Source: Anaeromonas sp052088025 (GTDB taxonomy: Bacteria > Bacillota > Clostridia > Tissierellales > SIT17). Taken from it: a stretch of DNA of 64,000 nt. The notes under the pieces were generated by a model. It made no database searches. It saw only the letters and a list, made by a program, of their open reading frames with translations, and was not told where the DNA came from. The position numbers and the translations under genes were made by a program. Location: contig NZ_JBQCYD010000004.1 in NCBI RefSeq assembly GCF_052088025.1, positions 1 through 64,000 of the forward strand, given 5' to 3'. This document shows, piece by piece, positions 10,301 through 18,676 of the stretch (within the stretch, counting starts at the first letter, position 1; each line of letters begins with the position of its first letter).

Positions 10301-10323
10301 AAAGTAGTGTTTCACACTACTTT
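10301..10323 (-). terminator. Intercistronic terminator/attenuator between scfA and scfB
   Basis: A perfect ten-base-pair stem AAAGTAGTGT/ACACTACTTT with a three-base loop begins at the scfA stop codon and is followed by six T on the minus strand. No clear promoter is seen between it and scfB. Partial read-through would give much peptide and little enzyme, which is inference. Confidence 0.82.
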
Positions 10324-10470
10324 TTACCTCTTTGTGTTTTCACAACTTTGGTTACCTACTGTGCATGATGTCTTACATGCTGATTGACAAGATGTCTGAC
10401 ATTCACCACATCCACCATATTCCATTGTGTTTTTTAAATTTTTACTGCTTAACGTTTTAATATGTTTCAT
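10324..10470 (-). CDS. scfA: SCIFF ribosomally synthesised peptide precursor (six cysteines in forty-five residues)
   Basis: A 48-residue gene with N-terminus MKHIKTLSSKNLKNT followed by six cysteines at residues 21, 24, 28, 32, 36 and 43, in the spacing of the SCIFF family found across Clostridia. The upstream residues form the leader, and the cysteine-rich half is the core modified by the radical SAM maturase encoded next door. Ribosome site GGGGG seven bases before ATG. It has its own strong extended -10 promoter and its own terminator. The biological role of the modified peptide is not known. Confidence 0.96.
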   Translation of the reverse strand: MKHIKTLSSKNLKNTMEYGGCGECQTSCQSACKTSCTVGNQSCENTKR

Positions 10471-10503
10471 TTTCTTACCCCCTAATTCATAACTTACGTT
10501 TAA

Positions 10504-10532
10504 ATTATATCATAAACTATACTGGGTATAAA
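10504..10532 (-). promoter_or_regulatory. Predicted sigma-A promoter of scfA
   Basis: TATAAT at 10504-10509 preceded by TGA (an extended -10), with TTTATA as the -35 seventeen bases upstream. It lies in the short gap after the TIGR04086 gene, so scfA can be expressed independently of that gene. Confidence 0.65.
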
Positions 10533-10535
10533 GCT

Positions 10536-10916
10536 TTATTTTAAGTTTACTCCTATCATTCCAGCTATCATTCCTGTAAAAAGTCCAACTAATAATTTTG
10601 TAAAAGTAAAAATAGAAAATGCTGAGCTTTTAAAAGCTATTATACTAAAAAGTATTAAAACAAGCATATAGGATAGGCCTACTATTCCTCCATTAATAAA
10701 ACCTTTTTTAGATGAATTAATAGACATTTTTATTGCACCTAAAGATATAGATAATATTAATATTATAGTATTGACTAGTGGTATCCATTTTTCTCCTAGA
10801 CTTGTATAGGTAAATATTAAAGTGAATATTATAAAAAACACCAAACTTACTATAAAACTAAGTAATAAAGATTTCCCTAATAATAAAAAATATTTATTAT
10901 TTTTTTTATTATCCAT
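10536..10916 (-). CDS. TIGR04086-family small membrane protein of the SCIFF neighbourhood
   Basis: 126 residues with four predicted membrane helices (roughly residues 9-31, 38-57, 71-92, 99-122) and a positively charged N-terminus. The glycine-rich last helix (GLFTGMIAGMIGVN) matches what I recall of the TIGR04086 membrane family, which recurs beside SCIFF genes in Clostridia. A role in handling the SCIFF peptide is only suggested by position. The ATG chosen has AAGGTGGAGGTG upstream; the longer frame starts inside that ribosome site. Confidence 0.78.
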   Translation of the reverse strand: MDNKKNNKYFLLLGKSLLLSFIVSLVFFIIFTLIFTYTSLGEKWIPLVNTIILILSISLGAIKMSINSSKKGFINGGIVGLSYMLVLILFSIIAFKSSAFSIFTFTKLLVGLFTGMIAGMIGVNLK

Positions 10917-10978
10917 CAAACACACCTCCACCTTAATTAATAGATATGCATGTTTGATTTTTTTTATGACAATAAAAA

Positions 10979-10999
10979 AGACTGGCCAAAGGCCAATCT
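10979..10999 (-). terminator. Terminator after yajC
   Basis: GC-containing stem with arms AGACTGGCC and GGCCAATCT (one G-U pair in the RNA) and a loop of three, followed by CTTTTTTATT on the minus strand. It touches the yajC stop codon. Confidence 0.85.
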
Positions 11000-11275
11000 C
11001 TAATTATTTGCACTCACGTTTACTTGGTTACCTACTGCCCATTTCTTTATATCGAATTTTACCTTGTCAGCACCAACTTCAATTGTAATATCATCTTCTT
11101 TTATCTTTCTAATTATCCCAACTATACCGCCTATAGTTACAATGTGATCTCCTACTTGTAAATTACTTCTCATTTCACGTACTTTTTTATCCTTTTTTTG
11201 TTGCGGTCTGATAAGTAAAAAGTAGAATATAGCAAGTAATGCTATTGGAAATGCAAATGCTCTTAAAATATCCAT
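11000..11275 (-). CDS. yajC: Preprotein translocase subunit YajC
   Basis: Small SecDF partner. One N-terminal membrane helix ends in LLIRPQQKK, the YajC signature, followed by the conserved LQVGDHIVTIGGIVGII domain. 91 residues. The ATG with AGAGGTG nine bases upstream is preferred over the GTG that overlaps the ribosome site. It is in the usual position downstream of tgt. Confidence 0.95.
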   Translation of the reverse strand: MDILRAFAFPIALLAIFYFLLIRPQQKKDKKVREMRSNLQVGDHIVTIGGIVGIIRKIKEDDITIEVGADKVKFDIKKWAVGNQVNVSANN

Positions 11276-11365
11276 TAATATATACACCTCTTTCCATTCA
11301 TAATATATTCATTATATATTTTTTATATGTCTTTTTCAAGATAAGTAAAGAATTTTCTAATATAT

Positions 11366-12484
11366 TTATTTTAAATAACCATATTTCTCATAAAATTCGT
11401 CCCTATATTCAAGTAATCTATCTTCTTTTATAGCTTCTCTTATATTTTCCATAAGCTTGATTAAGAAATATAAATTATGTGTAGTTGTAAGTCTTGCACC
11501 TAATATTTCATCTGCTTTAAATAAATGTCTTATATAGCTTCTAGTATAATTTTTGCAAGTATAACAGCCACATTCACTATCTAGTGGAGAAAAATCTTCC
11601 TTATACTTTGCATTTTTAACTACAACTCTACCACTACTTGTAAAAACAGTACCATTTCTTGCAATTCTTGTAGGAAGTACACAATCTGCCATATCTATAC
11701 CACGAATCACAGCTTCAAATAAATAATCTGGACTACCTACGCCCATGAGATACCTTGGCTTATCTTTTGGCAAAAGTGGGACAGTATAATCTAGTACTTC
11801 ATACATCAATTCTGCAGGTTCTCCTACACTAAGTCCTCCTACTGCATATCCTGGAAAATCTAAATCTGTTATTTCTTTAGCACTTTGTTCTCTTAAATCC
11901 TTATACATACCACCTTGTACTATGCCAAAAATGCCTTGACTTTCAGGATTTTTATGAAAATCCTTACATCTTTTTGCCCATCTTGTAGTTCTTTCTAGAG
12001 ACTTTTTAACATAATCTCTATCTGCTGGATATGGAGGACATTCATCAAATGCCATAACTATATCTGAACCAAGAGAATTTTGAATCTCTATGGATTTTTC
12101 TGGACTTATGAAATGTTTAGAACCATCTATATGAGATCTAAAATGAACTCCTTCTTCCTTTATCTCTCTAAGATCGCCTAAACTAAATACTTGAAATCCA
12201 CCACTATCAGTAAGTATAGGTCTATCCCAATTCATAAATTTATGAAGTCCACCTGCTCTTTCTATCAGCTCATGGCCAGGACGTAAATATAAATGATAAG
12301 TATTACTTAATATTATCTGAGCATTCATATCCTTTAGCTCCTCTGGTGTCATAGCTTTAACAGTAGCTTGAGTACCAACAGGCATGAAAATAGGTGTTTC
12401 TATTTCACCATGAGGTGTAGTAATTTTTCCAAGTCTTGCCTTTGTATTTTTTTCTTCTTTAATAAGTTCATATTTAATTGCCAA
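11366..12484 (-). CDS. tgt: tRNA-guanine transglycosylase
   Basis: Exchanges guanine 34 of GUN-anticodon tRNAs for preQ1 in queuosine synthesis. Motifs: catalytic LTDSGGFQVFSL, GGLSVGEP, and the zinc site CGCYTC plus a downstream cysteine/histidine pattern. 372 residues. The best start is a TTG with GGGAGTG six bases upstream, giving MAIKYELIKE; the longer frame starts within that site. Downstream of queA with 17 bases between. Confidence 0.95.
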   Translation of the reverse strand: MAIKYELIKEEKNTKARLGKITTPHGEIETPIFMPVGTQATVKAMTPEELKDMNAQIILSNTYHLYLRPGHELIERAGGLHKFMNWDRPILTDSGGFQVFSLGDLREIKEEGVHFRSHIDGSKHFISPEKSIEIQNSLGSDIVMAFDECPPYPADRDYVKKSLERTTRWAKRCKDFHKNPESQGIFGIVQGGMYKDLREQSAKEITDLDFPGYAVGGLSVGEPAELMYEVLDYTVPLLPKDKPRYLMGVGSPDYLFEAVIRGIDMADCVLPTRIARNGTVFTSSGRVVVKNAKYKEDFSPLDSECGCYTCKNYTRSYIRHLFKADEILGARLTTTHNLYFLIKLMENIREAIKEDRLLEYRDEFYEKYGYLK

Positions 12485-12501
12485 TATATTCACTCCCAAA
12501 A

Positions 12502-13524
12502 CTATTTTATAATCATTGCATCTCCAAAACTAAAAAATCTATATCTTTCCTTTATAGCTTCTTCATATGCATTTAATACATTTTCCTTGCTTGAAAGTGC
12601 ACTTACAAGCATTACAAGTGTTGATTCAGGTAAATGAAAGTTTGTAATAAGAGAATCTATTACTTGGAACTTAAAACCTGGATATATGAAGATATCTGTC
12701 CATCCTCTAGATTCTTTTACCCTACCATCTACACTAACTGATTCAAGGGTTCTAGTAGATGTAGTACCTACTGAAATTATTTTTTTATTGTTTTCTTTTG
12801 CCTTATTGATTATATGTGCTGTTTCTTTGCTTACCTCAAAAAATTCTGAATGCATCTCATGATTATCTACATCATCTACCTTTACAGGTCTAAATGTGCC
12901 AAGACCCACATGAAGTGTTATATAGGCTATATTTACACCTTTTTCTTTTATAGCTTCAAGTAATTCATCAGTAAAATGTAGACCAGCAGTAGGTGCTGCA
13001 GCTGAACCTTTAATTTTAGAATATACAGTTTGATATCTTTCCTTATCTTCTAATTTTTCTGTTATATAGGGTGGCAGAGGCATTTCACCTAATTTGTCTA
13101 ATATTTCATTAAAAATACCATCATAAATAAATTTAATTTTTCTAGTTCCACCTTCTTTTATATCAACTACTTCTGCCTTTAAAATTCCATCTCCAAATTC
13201 TATTATATCACCAATTTTTGCTTTCTTACCTGGTTTTACAAGAGTCTCCCAAAAATCACCTTCTATGTTGTTTAGGAGTAAAAACTCTACCTTTCCACCA
13301 GTATTTTCTTTTTTACCTAAAAGTCTTGCAGGGATTACACGAGTATTGTTTAATACAAGTACATCACCTTCATTTAAAAAATCAATTATATTAGTAAAGT
13401 TTTTATGTTCTATTTCTCCACTTTCTTTATCTAAAACCAAAAGTCTTGATTTTTCTCTATCTTTAAGGGGTGTTTGTGCTATAAGTTCTTTAGGTAAATC
13501 AAAATAAAAATCACTTGTTTTCAT
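12502..13524 (-). CDS. queA: S-adenosylmethionine:tRNA ribosyltransferase-isomerase
   Basis: Transfers and isomerises the ribosyl group of SAM onto preQ1-tRNA to give epoxyqueuosine. 340 residues. Family motifs PKELIAQ.P, RLLVLD, AAPTAGLHFT and VGTTSTRTLE are all present. The ATG follows AAGGAA. It is five bases after ruvB, and it feeds the same pathway as the neighbouring tgt. Confidence 0.96.
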   Translation of the reverse strand: MKTSDFYFDLPKELIAQTPLKDREKSRLLVLDKESGEIEHKNFTNIIDFLNEGDVLVLNNTRVIPARLLGKKENTGGKVEFLLLNNIEGDFWETLVKPGKKAKIGDIIEFGDGILKAEVVDIKEGGTRKIKFIYDGIFNEILDKLGEMPLPPYITEKLEDKERYQTVYSKIKGSAAAPTAGLHFTDELLEAIKEKGVNIAYITLHVGLGTFRPVKVDDVDNHEMHSEFFEVSKETAHIINKAKENNKKIISVGTTSTRTLESVSVDGRVKESRGWTDIFIYPGFKFQVIDSLITNFHLPESTLVMLVSALSSKENVLNAYEEAIKERYRFFSFGDAMIIK

Positions 13525-13528
13525 AAAA

Positions 13529-14536
13529 TCATTCCTTACTATTGATATTAAAATGTTCCAAACATTTTTTAGTTATAACCCGACCTCTTGGAGTTCTATT
13601 TATAAATCCAATTTGAAGTAAATAAGGTTCATATACATCTTCAATCGTATTTCTTTCTTCACCAATGGTTGCAGCTAGTGTATCTAGCCCTACAGGTCCA
13701 TGAGAAAAATTATGGATTATAGAAAGTAATAATCTCTTATCTATATTATCAAGTCCTAGTTCATCTATTTCCAATAAGGTTAGAGCCTTATCAGCTACTT
13801 CCTTTGTAATTATTCCATCTTCTACAACCTCAGCATAGTCTCTAACTCTCTTTAATATCCTATTAGCTATTCTAGGTGTCCCTCGAGATCTCTTTGCTAT
13901 CTCAAGTGCACCTTTTACATCTATTTCTATACCTAGTATTCCAGCTGATCTTATAACTATACTTTCTAAATCCTCTATATTATAATAATCAAGTTTTGCC
14001 ATAACTCCAAATCTATCTCTTAATGGAGATGTTAAAAGTCCAGCACGAGTTGTTGCTCCTATAAGAGTAAATCTGGATAAATCAAGTCTTATAGAACGTG
14101 CGCTAGGTCCTTTTCCTATTATTATATCTAGAGCAAAATCTTCCATAGCAGGATAAAGTATCTCCTCAACACTTCTATTTAACCTATGAATTTCATCAAT
14201 GAATAGAACGTCTCCTTCACCTAAATTAGTAAGTATTGCAGCTAAATCTCCTGCCTTTTCTATTGCAGGACCAGATGTAATCCTTAGATTTACCCCCATC
14301 TCATTTGAAATAATACTTGCAAGAGTTGTTTTACCAAGTCCAGGAGGTCCATATAGTAATACATGGTCAAGAGATTCATTCCTAATTTTTGCAGCTTCTA
14401 TAAATATCTTTAATTTTTCCTTTACCTTGTTTTGACCTATATAGTTTTCTAATAATTTAGGGCGCAAAGTACTTTCTATATCAATATCTTCATCTTTTAT
14501 ATTACTTGTAATTATTCTATTTTCCTTTTCATCCAT
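13529..14536 (-). CDS. ruvB: Holliday junction branch-migration helicase RuvB
   Basis: Hexameric AAA+ motor of RuvAB. Walker A GPPGLGKTT, Walker B LFIDEIHR, sensor 1 IGATTRAG and the arginine finger in PLRDRFG are visible. The C-terminal winged helix contains TPRGRVIT. 335 residues. The ATG chosen is preceded by AGAGGTGATA; the frame opens three codons earlier within the ribosome site. ruvA ends 12 bases upstream. Confidence 0.97.
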   Translation of the reverse strand: MDEKENRIITSNIKDEDIDIESTLRPKLLENYIGQNKVKEKLKIFIEAAKIRNESLDHVLLYGPPGLGKTTLASIISNEMGVNLRITSGPAIEKAGDLAAILTNLGEGDVLFIDEIHRLNRSVEEILYPAMEDFALDIIIGKGPSARSIRLDLSRFTLIGATTRAGLLTSPLRDRFGVMAKLDYYNIEDLESIVIRSAGILGIEIDVKGALEIAKRSRGTPRIANRILKRVRDYAEVVEDGIITKEVADKALTLLEIDELGLDNIDKRLLLSIIHNFSHGPVGLDTLAATIGEERNTIEDVYEPYLLQIGFINRTPRGRVITKKCLEHFNINSKE

Positions 14537-14548
14537 AATTATCACCTC

Positions 14549-15136
14549 TTATCTTTTTGATAATTCACTTAAAGATAATTTTATTATATCTTCAGTGAGA
14601 AGCCCTTCTACATCAATACGTGCTATTATATTTCCAACTTCATATTTTGTGTAACCAAGTGATACCAATGCATCCATTGCTTCATCAGTATTAGAGTTTA
14701 TTTTTATACTACTAGTATCTAGTTTTTCGATATCATAATCTTTAATCTTATCTTTTAATTCTAGAATCATTCTATTAGCAGTTTTTTTGCCTACTCCTTG
14801 TGCTTCAGATAATTTATTTGCATCTTCATTTATAATAGCATATTTTATTTCATCTACTGACAATGTAGATAGGATTCCAAGTCCTACTTTTGGTCCTATT
14901 TTTGATACTGATATTAAATTCAAAAATAATTCAAGTTCATTTTTTAAACTAAAGCCATATAAACTCATATCATCTTCTCGTACATTTAAATAAGTATAAA
15001 CTTTAACTTCTTCACCTAGTTTTAAATCTCTTATAGTGTTTACAGATGTGCTTATCTTATATCCAATACCATTATTTTCTATAACAATATAATCTTCCTT
15101 CATCTCTTCTATAAATCCCTTTATATATCTATACAT
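14549..15136 (-). CDS. ruvA: Holliday junction DNA helicase subunit RuvA
   Basis: Junction-binding tetramer that targets RuvB. The N-terminal OB fold (IKGFIEEMKEDYIVIENNGIGY), tandem helix-hairpin-helix motifs (ISVSKIGPKVGLGILS, EAQGVGKKTANRMILEL) and the RuvB-binding C-terminal domain (DEAMDALVSLGYT) are present. 195 residues, complete. ATG with GGAGTGA upstream. Confidence 0.97.
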   Translation of the reverse strand: MYRYIKGFIEEMKEDYIVIENNGIGYKISTSVNTIRDLKLGEEVKVYTYLNVREDDMSLYGFSLKNELELFLNLISVSKIGPKVGLGILSTLSVDEIKYAIINEDANKLSEAQGVGKKTANRMILELKDKIKDYDIEKLDTSSIKINSNTDEAMDALVSLGYTKYEVGNIIARIDVEGLLTEDIIKLSLSELSKR

Positions 15137-15148
15137 TTTATCACTCCA

Positions 15149-15643
15149 CTATCTCATTTTAAATAATTTATCAAAGGCACCAGAATGAGCATGACTTATA
15201 GCAACAGCCAGTGCATCGGCAGCATCATCTGGTTTAGGTATTTCCTTTAAATTAAGTAATATCTTCACCATTTCTTGAACTTGTTTTTTTGTAGCCCTAC
15301 CATATCCTACTACACCTTGTTTTACCTGAAGTGGAGTATATTCAAATATTTCTATATCTTGATTCATAGCTGCAAGTATTTCTACTCCTCTTGCTTGTCC
15401 AACTTGAATAGCTGTTTTTACATTCTTATTAAAAAACAATTCTTCTATTGCTACACAATCAGGATTGCTTTGTTTTAATATTTCAGTTAACTCATCATAT
15501 ACACACTTTAATCTCGCTTGTGGGCTCATAGTAGATGGTGTGGTTATTACTCCATAATCTATAACTTTAAAATTATTTCCAACATAATCTACAATACCAT
15601 ATCCTACTATAGCTATTCCTGGATCTATACCAAATATCCTCAT
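15149..15643 (-). CDS. ruvC: Crossover junction endodeoxyribonuclease RuvC
   Basis: Dimeric resolvase. 164 residues with the acidic catalytic residues in FGIDPGIAIVGYG, AIEELFF and the C-terminal KPDDAADALAVA motif. Ribosome site AGGAGATG. First gene of a ruvC-ruvA-ruvB-queA-tgt run; a large palindrome separates it from bofC upstream. Confidence 0.97.
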   Translation of the reverse strand: MRIFGIDPGIAIVGYGIVDYVGNNFKVIDYGVITTPSTMSPQARLKCVYDELTEILKQSNPDCVAIEELFFNKNVKTAIQVGQARGVEILAAMNQDIEIFEYTPLQVKQGVVGYGRATKKQVQEMVKILLNLKEIPKPDDAADALAVAISHAHSGAFDKLFKMR

Positions 15644-15692
15644 TTATACATCTCCTAAACTTTCTATTATATAATTCTATCATATTTAAACG

Positions 15693-15738
15693 AATAATAG
15701 AAAACTTCATAAGCTAGCTTATGAAGTTTTCTATTATT
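15693..15738 (-). terminator. 46-base perfect palindrome overlapping the 3' end of bofC
   Basis: A perfect inverted repeat centred between 15715 and 15716 (arms contain AAACTTCATAAGCT). It covers the last codons and stop of bofC. It probably ends bofC transcription, although the following T run is weak. Confidence 0.55.
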
Positions 15739-16295
15739 GCTCCTATGTCATCTATACTATCAACTAATATACCTTTTTTTAATTTATTTTTATCATAGTC
15801 ACTAAAAAATTCAATAGATTGATCTAATTTCTTAAACAAGGTTTTCTTGCCCTCATCATCTATCTTATATATAGAGACAAATCCTTCATATTCTCCTACT
15901 ATATAATGATTTGGACATAGATAGTCTTTTGAAATACGAATTATAATCCTATCAGAATCAAATCTCAAAATTTTCATTTCATGATTTGTTTTAAAATTCT
16001 TTTTAAATTTTTCTTCATTCATTTTTATGTATTTTTTCTTATCAGCTTCAAATTCCCTTAGAACATGTTCACACTCAGTATAATAATTTTCATATTCAAT
16101 AATTGTATCTTCATTTATCTCTTCCTCAGGACTAACATTTATTTCTTTTGATAGTTCTTCTTTAGCTTTGTCAATTTCCACTTTGTTTTTGTTATCTTGC
16201 TTATTTAAAGTAATATCTAAAAATGTAAATACTAAAAATACAAAAACAAGTGATAAAGCTAAAAACAAATAAAATATTTTATAAGATTTTTTCAT
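15714..16295 (-). CDS. bofC: BofC-like sporulation protein
   Basis: 193 residues: one N-terminal membrane helix (about residues 8-27), a charged linker, then a C-terminal domain with YIVGEYEGFVSIYKID and DSIDDIGAIIENFI that resembles the BofC C-terminal domain. In Bacillus, BofC is made in the forespore, exported to the intermembrane space, and restrains SpoIVB-triggered pro-sigma-K processing. Its position directly upstream of ruvC is the usual clostridial order. Sequence similarity outside the C-terminal domain is weak, so the assignment rests on that domain plus location. Confidence 0.7.
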   Translation of the reverse strand: MKKSYKIFYLFLALSLVFVFLVFTFLDITLNKQDNKNKVEIDKAKEELSKEINVSPEEEINEDTIIEYENYYTECEHVLREFEADKKKYIKMNEEKFKKNFKTNHEMKILRFDSDRIIIRISKDYLCPNHYIVGEYEGFVSIYKIDDEGKKTLFKKLDQSIEFFSDYDKNKLKKGILVDSIDDIGAIIENFIS

Positions 16296-16362
16296 AATAT
16301 CCTATCATCCTTTCTTAAAGATATTATGTCCTATAAATTATTTTATATTCAATTATATATAA

Positions 16363-17100
16363 TTAGCAGGGGTATCTCTTTAAGACCCTATCATTTAATG
16401 CATACCAACATGATCCTTTAAATATATTCATAAGATTTTTTATAAGTTCTTTAACTAATATATCATAAACTCTATCTAATTCTTCTTTTGTAAAATTTAT
16501 GTTTTCTTCTCTTATATTAAATTCATTTGGATTAAAATCAAGTTTCAATTGTCTATCAATATAATCATCAATATTTTTTATTTTAGAGTGGATTATTTTT
16601 TCTGCAAAAACCCTTATAAGGCTTGTATATTCTGAACTTTCACTTTCATTTATATCAATTTCTTCTCTTATTTTATGTCTAACATTATTGATTTCTTGAT
16701 TTGCATAATTAAAATGAAATAAATATGTTTTATCATAAAGAGTTTCTAAATCAAAATATTTAAGTCCCATTTCTTCTAACACATTGATCCATTTATTATT
16801 GTAAAACCCATATTTATAACCTTCCATATAAAAACAAAGTTCAATCCTATCAATATCTTCATGAATAACCTTTGTAATTGATTTAGCTATAGTAAGTGGA
16901 TTCTTTCTGTGTTTTAACACATTTTTTATTTTATTTTCAATATTCTTCATACAAATATATTGAGGATAAATATTACTTATATTTTTTTCCAAATCATATA
17001 ATGATAACAATATATGGATTGAATTTATATCATTTTTAAATAAAAATTTATTTTTAAGACCTTCATACAATTCCCAAGGCTCTATAGCAGAAGCTTGCAA
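16363..17100 (-). CDS. Hypothetical protein, unrecognised family
   Basis: About 245 residues, soluble, rich in Lys, Asn and Ile, with no membrane helix or catalytic motif that I recognise. The C-terminal stretch has aromatic residues and ends in RYPC. The ATG six bases upstream abuts the GGAGGG site, so the TTG seven bases after that site (giving MQASAIEPWELYEGLKN) is the better start. Upstream of bofC on the same strand with about 70 bases between; no visible promoter distinguishes the two. No function proposed. Confidence 0.75.
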   Translation of the reverse strand: MQASAIEPWELYEGLKNKFLFKNDINSIHILLSLYDLEKNISNIYPQYICMKNIENKIKNVLKHRKNPLTIAKSITKVIHEDIDRIELCFYMEGYKYGFYNNKWINVLEEMGLKYFDLETLYDKTYLFHFNYANQEINNVRHKIREEIDINESESSEYTSLIRVFAEKIIHSKIKNIDDYIDRQLKLDFNPNEFNIREENINFTKEELDRVYDILVKELIKNLMNIFKGSCWYALNDRVLKRYPC

Positions 17101-17213
17101 ATCCATCCCTCCTTCTTTAGAAATTATTACCAGTATAAAATAAAATAAACCTATTTATTTTATTATTTTTTGTGTTGTGATACTATATAATTATATTTAT
17201 TTAAACATAAGGG

Positions 17214-17726
17214 GTGTTGATAATCATTTTTTTTGATTCTAAATTCAAAGATAATATTAAACGATATATATTTCAATGTATATTAGCTACAATTTCAATA
17301 ATGTTTATATTATTATTTTTAAATTATTTTGTATATACAACCATAATAGCAAGTCTTGGTGCTACTACTTTTATTGTTTTTACAATGCCAAAGACTCATT
17401 CCGCTCAAACTAAAAACATATTAGGTGGTTACACACTTGGTATAGTTTTTGGTATAATCTTTCATCTAATATCAATATTTTTAATAGATATAATTGATTC
17501 TATCAACTTACATACACTTTATATGATTACTGGAGCATTATCTGTAGGAGTTACAAGCTTCATTATGACTATTACAAATACAGAACATCCACCAGCTGTA
17601 GGAATGGCTCTATCTTTAATTCTAACCCCTTGGGAGTTTAAAACTTTATTTTTTGTCTATCTATGTATAATCCTTATGATAGTAGTAAAGAAGCTACTTA
17701 AAAAGCAACTAATTGATTTACAATGA
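17214..17726 (+). CDS. HPP family integral membrane protein
   Basis: 170 residues with four to five hydrophobic helices and the name-giving motif EHPPAVGMAL at about residues 123-132, plus the conserved SLGATTFIVFTMPKTHSAQ loop. HPP proteins of plants and cyanobacteria move nitrite; the bacterial function is mostly untested. The start is uncertain: a GTG and a TTG both lie within the AAGGGGTG site, so the true N-terminus may differ by a few residues. It is a single gene on the plus strand between two minus-strand genes. Confidence 0.8.
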   Translation: MLIIIFFDSKFKDNIKRYIFQCILATISIMFILLFLNYFVYTTIIASLGATTFIVFTMPKTHSAQTKNILGGYTLGIVFGIIFHLISIFLIDIIDSINLHTLYMITGALSVGVTSFIMTITNTEHPPAVGMALSLILTPWEFKTLFFVYLCIILMIVVKKLLKKQLIDLQ

Positions 17727-17798
17727 TTGCTTTTCGACAAAAAAAGACTCGAACGTTTATTATACTATTATATCATATTTTTTTCAACAATTGGCAAA

Positions 17799-17850
17799 AA
17801 TAAAACACTCTTCTTTGAAAAATCTTACATCAAAGTTAGAGTGTTTTATT
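17799..17850 (-). terminator. Terminator after yebC
   Basis: Outer stem AATAAAACACTC/GAGTGTTTTATT with an inner CTTTG/CAAAG pair and a U-rich exit on the minus strand. Confidence 0.75.
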
Positions 17851-17867
17851 TGTATTTTAATTAATTT

Positions 17868-18596
17868 TTATTCCATATCCCAGTTGTGATGTACTTCTTG
17901 TACATCATCATGATCTTCAAGATTATCTATAAGTTTTTCCATGTTTTTTAAATCTTTTTCATCATCTAATTTTGTTTCATTTTGAGCTATGAAAGATACT
18001 TCTGCTGTTGAAAATTTATATCCCATAGATTTAAGATTTTCTCTTACATCTTTAAAATCTTCTGGTGAAGTTGTAATTTCAAAATATTCATCTTCAGCCT
18101 GAAAATCCTCTGCACCAGCTTCAATAGAATTCATCATTAATTCTTCTTCATCTATATGATCATTTTTTTCTATCAGTAATATACCTTTCCTATCAAACAT
18201 AAAAGATACACAACCTGTTGCTCCTAAATTACCATTGTATTTAGAAAAGAAATGTCGCACATCAGCTGCTGTTCTATTCTTATTATCAGTTAAACATTCC
18301 ACCATTACAGCAACTCCATTTGGTCCATAACCTTCATAAGTAATCTCTTCATAAGTTACACCATCTAAATCTCCAGAACCTTTTTTAATAGCCCTATCTA
18401 TATTATCATTTGGCATATTTTCTGTTTTAGCCTTTTCTATAGCATTAGCAAGTTCAGTGTTATATTCAGGATCATCTCCACCTTCTTTTACTGCTACTGT
18501 AATAGATCTAGCTAATTTGGTAAATATTTTTCCCTTTTTTGCATCTTGTCTGCCTTTTCTATGTTTAATATTGGCCCATTTTGAATGTCCAGCCAT
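17868..18596 (-). CDS. yebC: YebC/PmpR/TACO1 family protein
   Basis: 242 residues starting with the hallmark MAGHSKWANIKHRKGRQD. Conserved features include AIEKAKTENMPNDNIDRAIKKG and NGVAVMVECLTDNKNRT. Family members were first described as transcriptional regulators; newer work on relatives supports easing ribosome stalling at proline runs. ATG with a strong AAGGAGG-type site. Transcribed alone, closed by its own terminator. Confidence 0.95.
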   Translation of the reverse strand: MAGHSKWANIKHRKGRQDAKKGKIFTKLARSITVAVKEGGDDPEYNTELANAIEKAKTENMPNDNIDRAIKKGSGDLDGVTYEEITYEGYGPNGVAVMVECLTDNKNRTAADVRHFFSKYNGNLGATGCVSFMFDRKGILLIEKNDHIDEEELMMNSIEAGAEDFQAEDEYFEITTSPEDFKDVRENLKSMGYKFSTAEVSFIAQNETKLDDEKDLKNMEKLIDNLEDHDDVQEVHHNWDME

Positions 18597-18676
18597 TTAT
18601 ATTCCTCCTTTATAACTTCCTTTAAAATTATTAATATTCTAACACAATATTAATAATTTTTAAAGCTAAAGTATCA

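Noticed and set aside
17727..17798. Possible small RNA in the gap after the HPP gene
   Set aside because: AT-rich with no promoter-terminator pair other than the yebC terminator.
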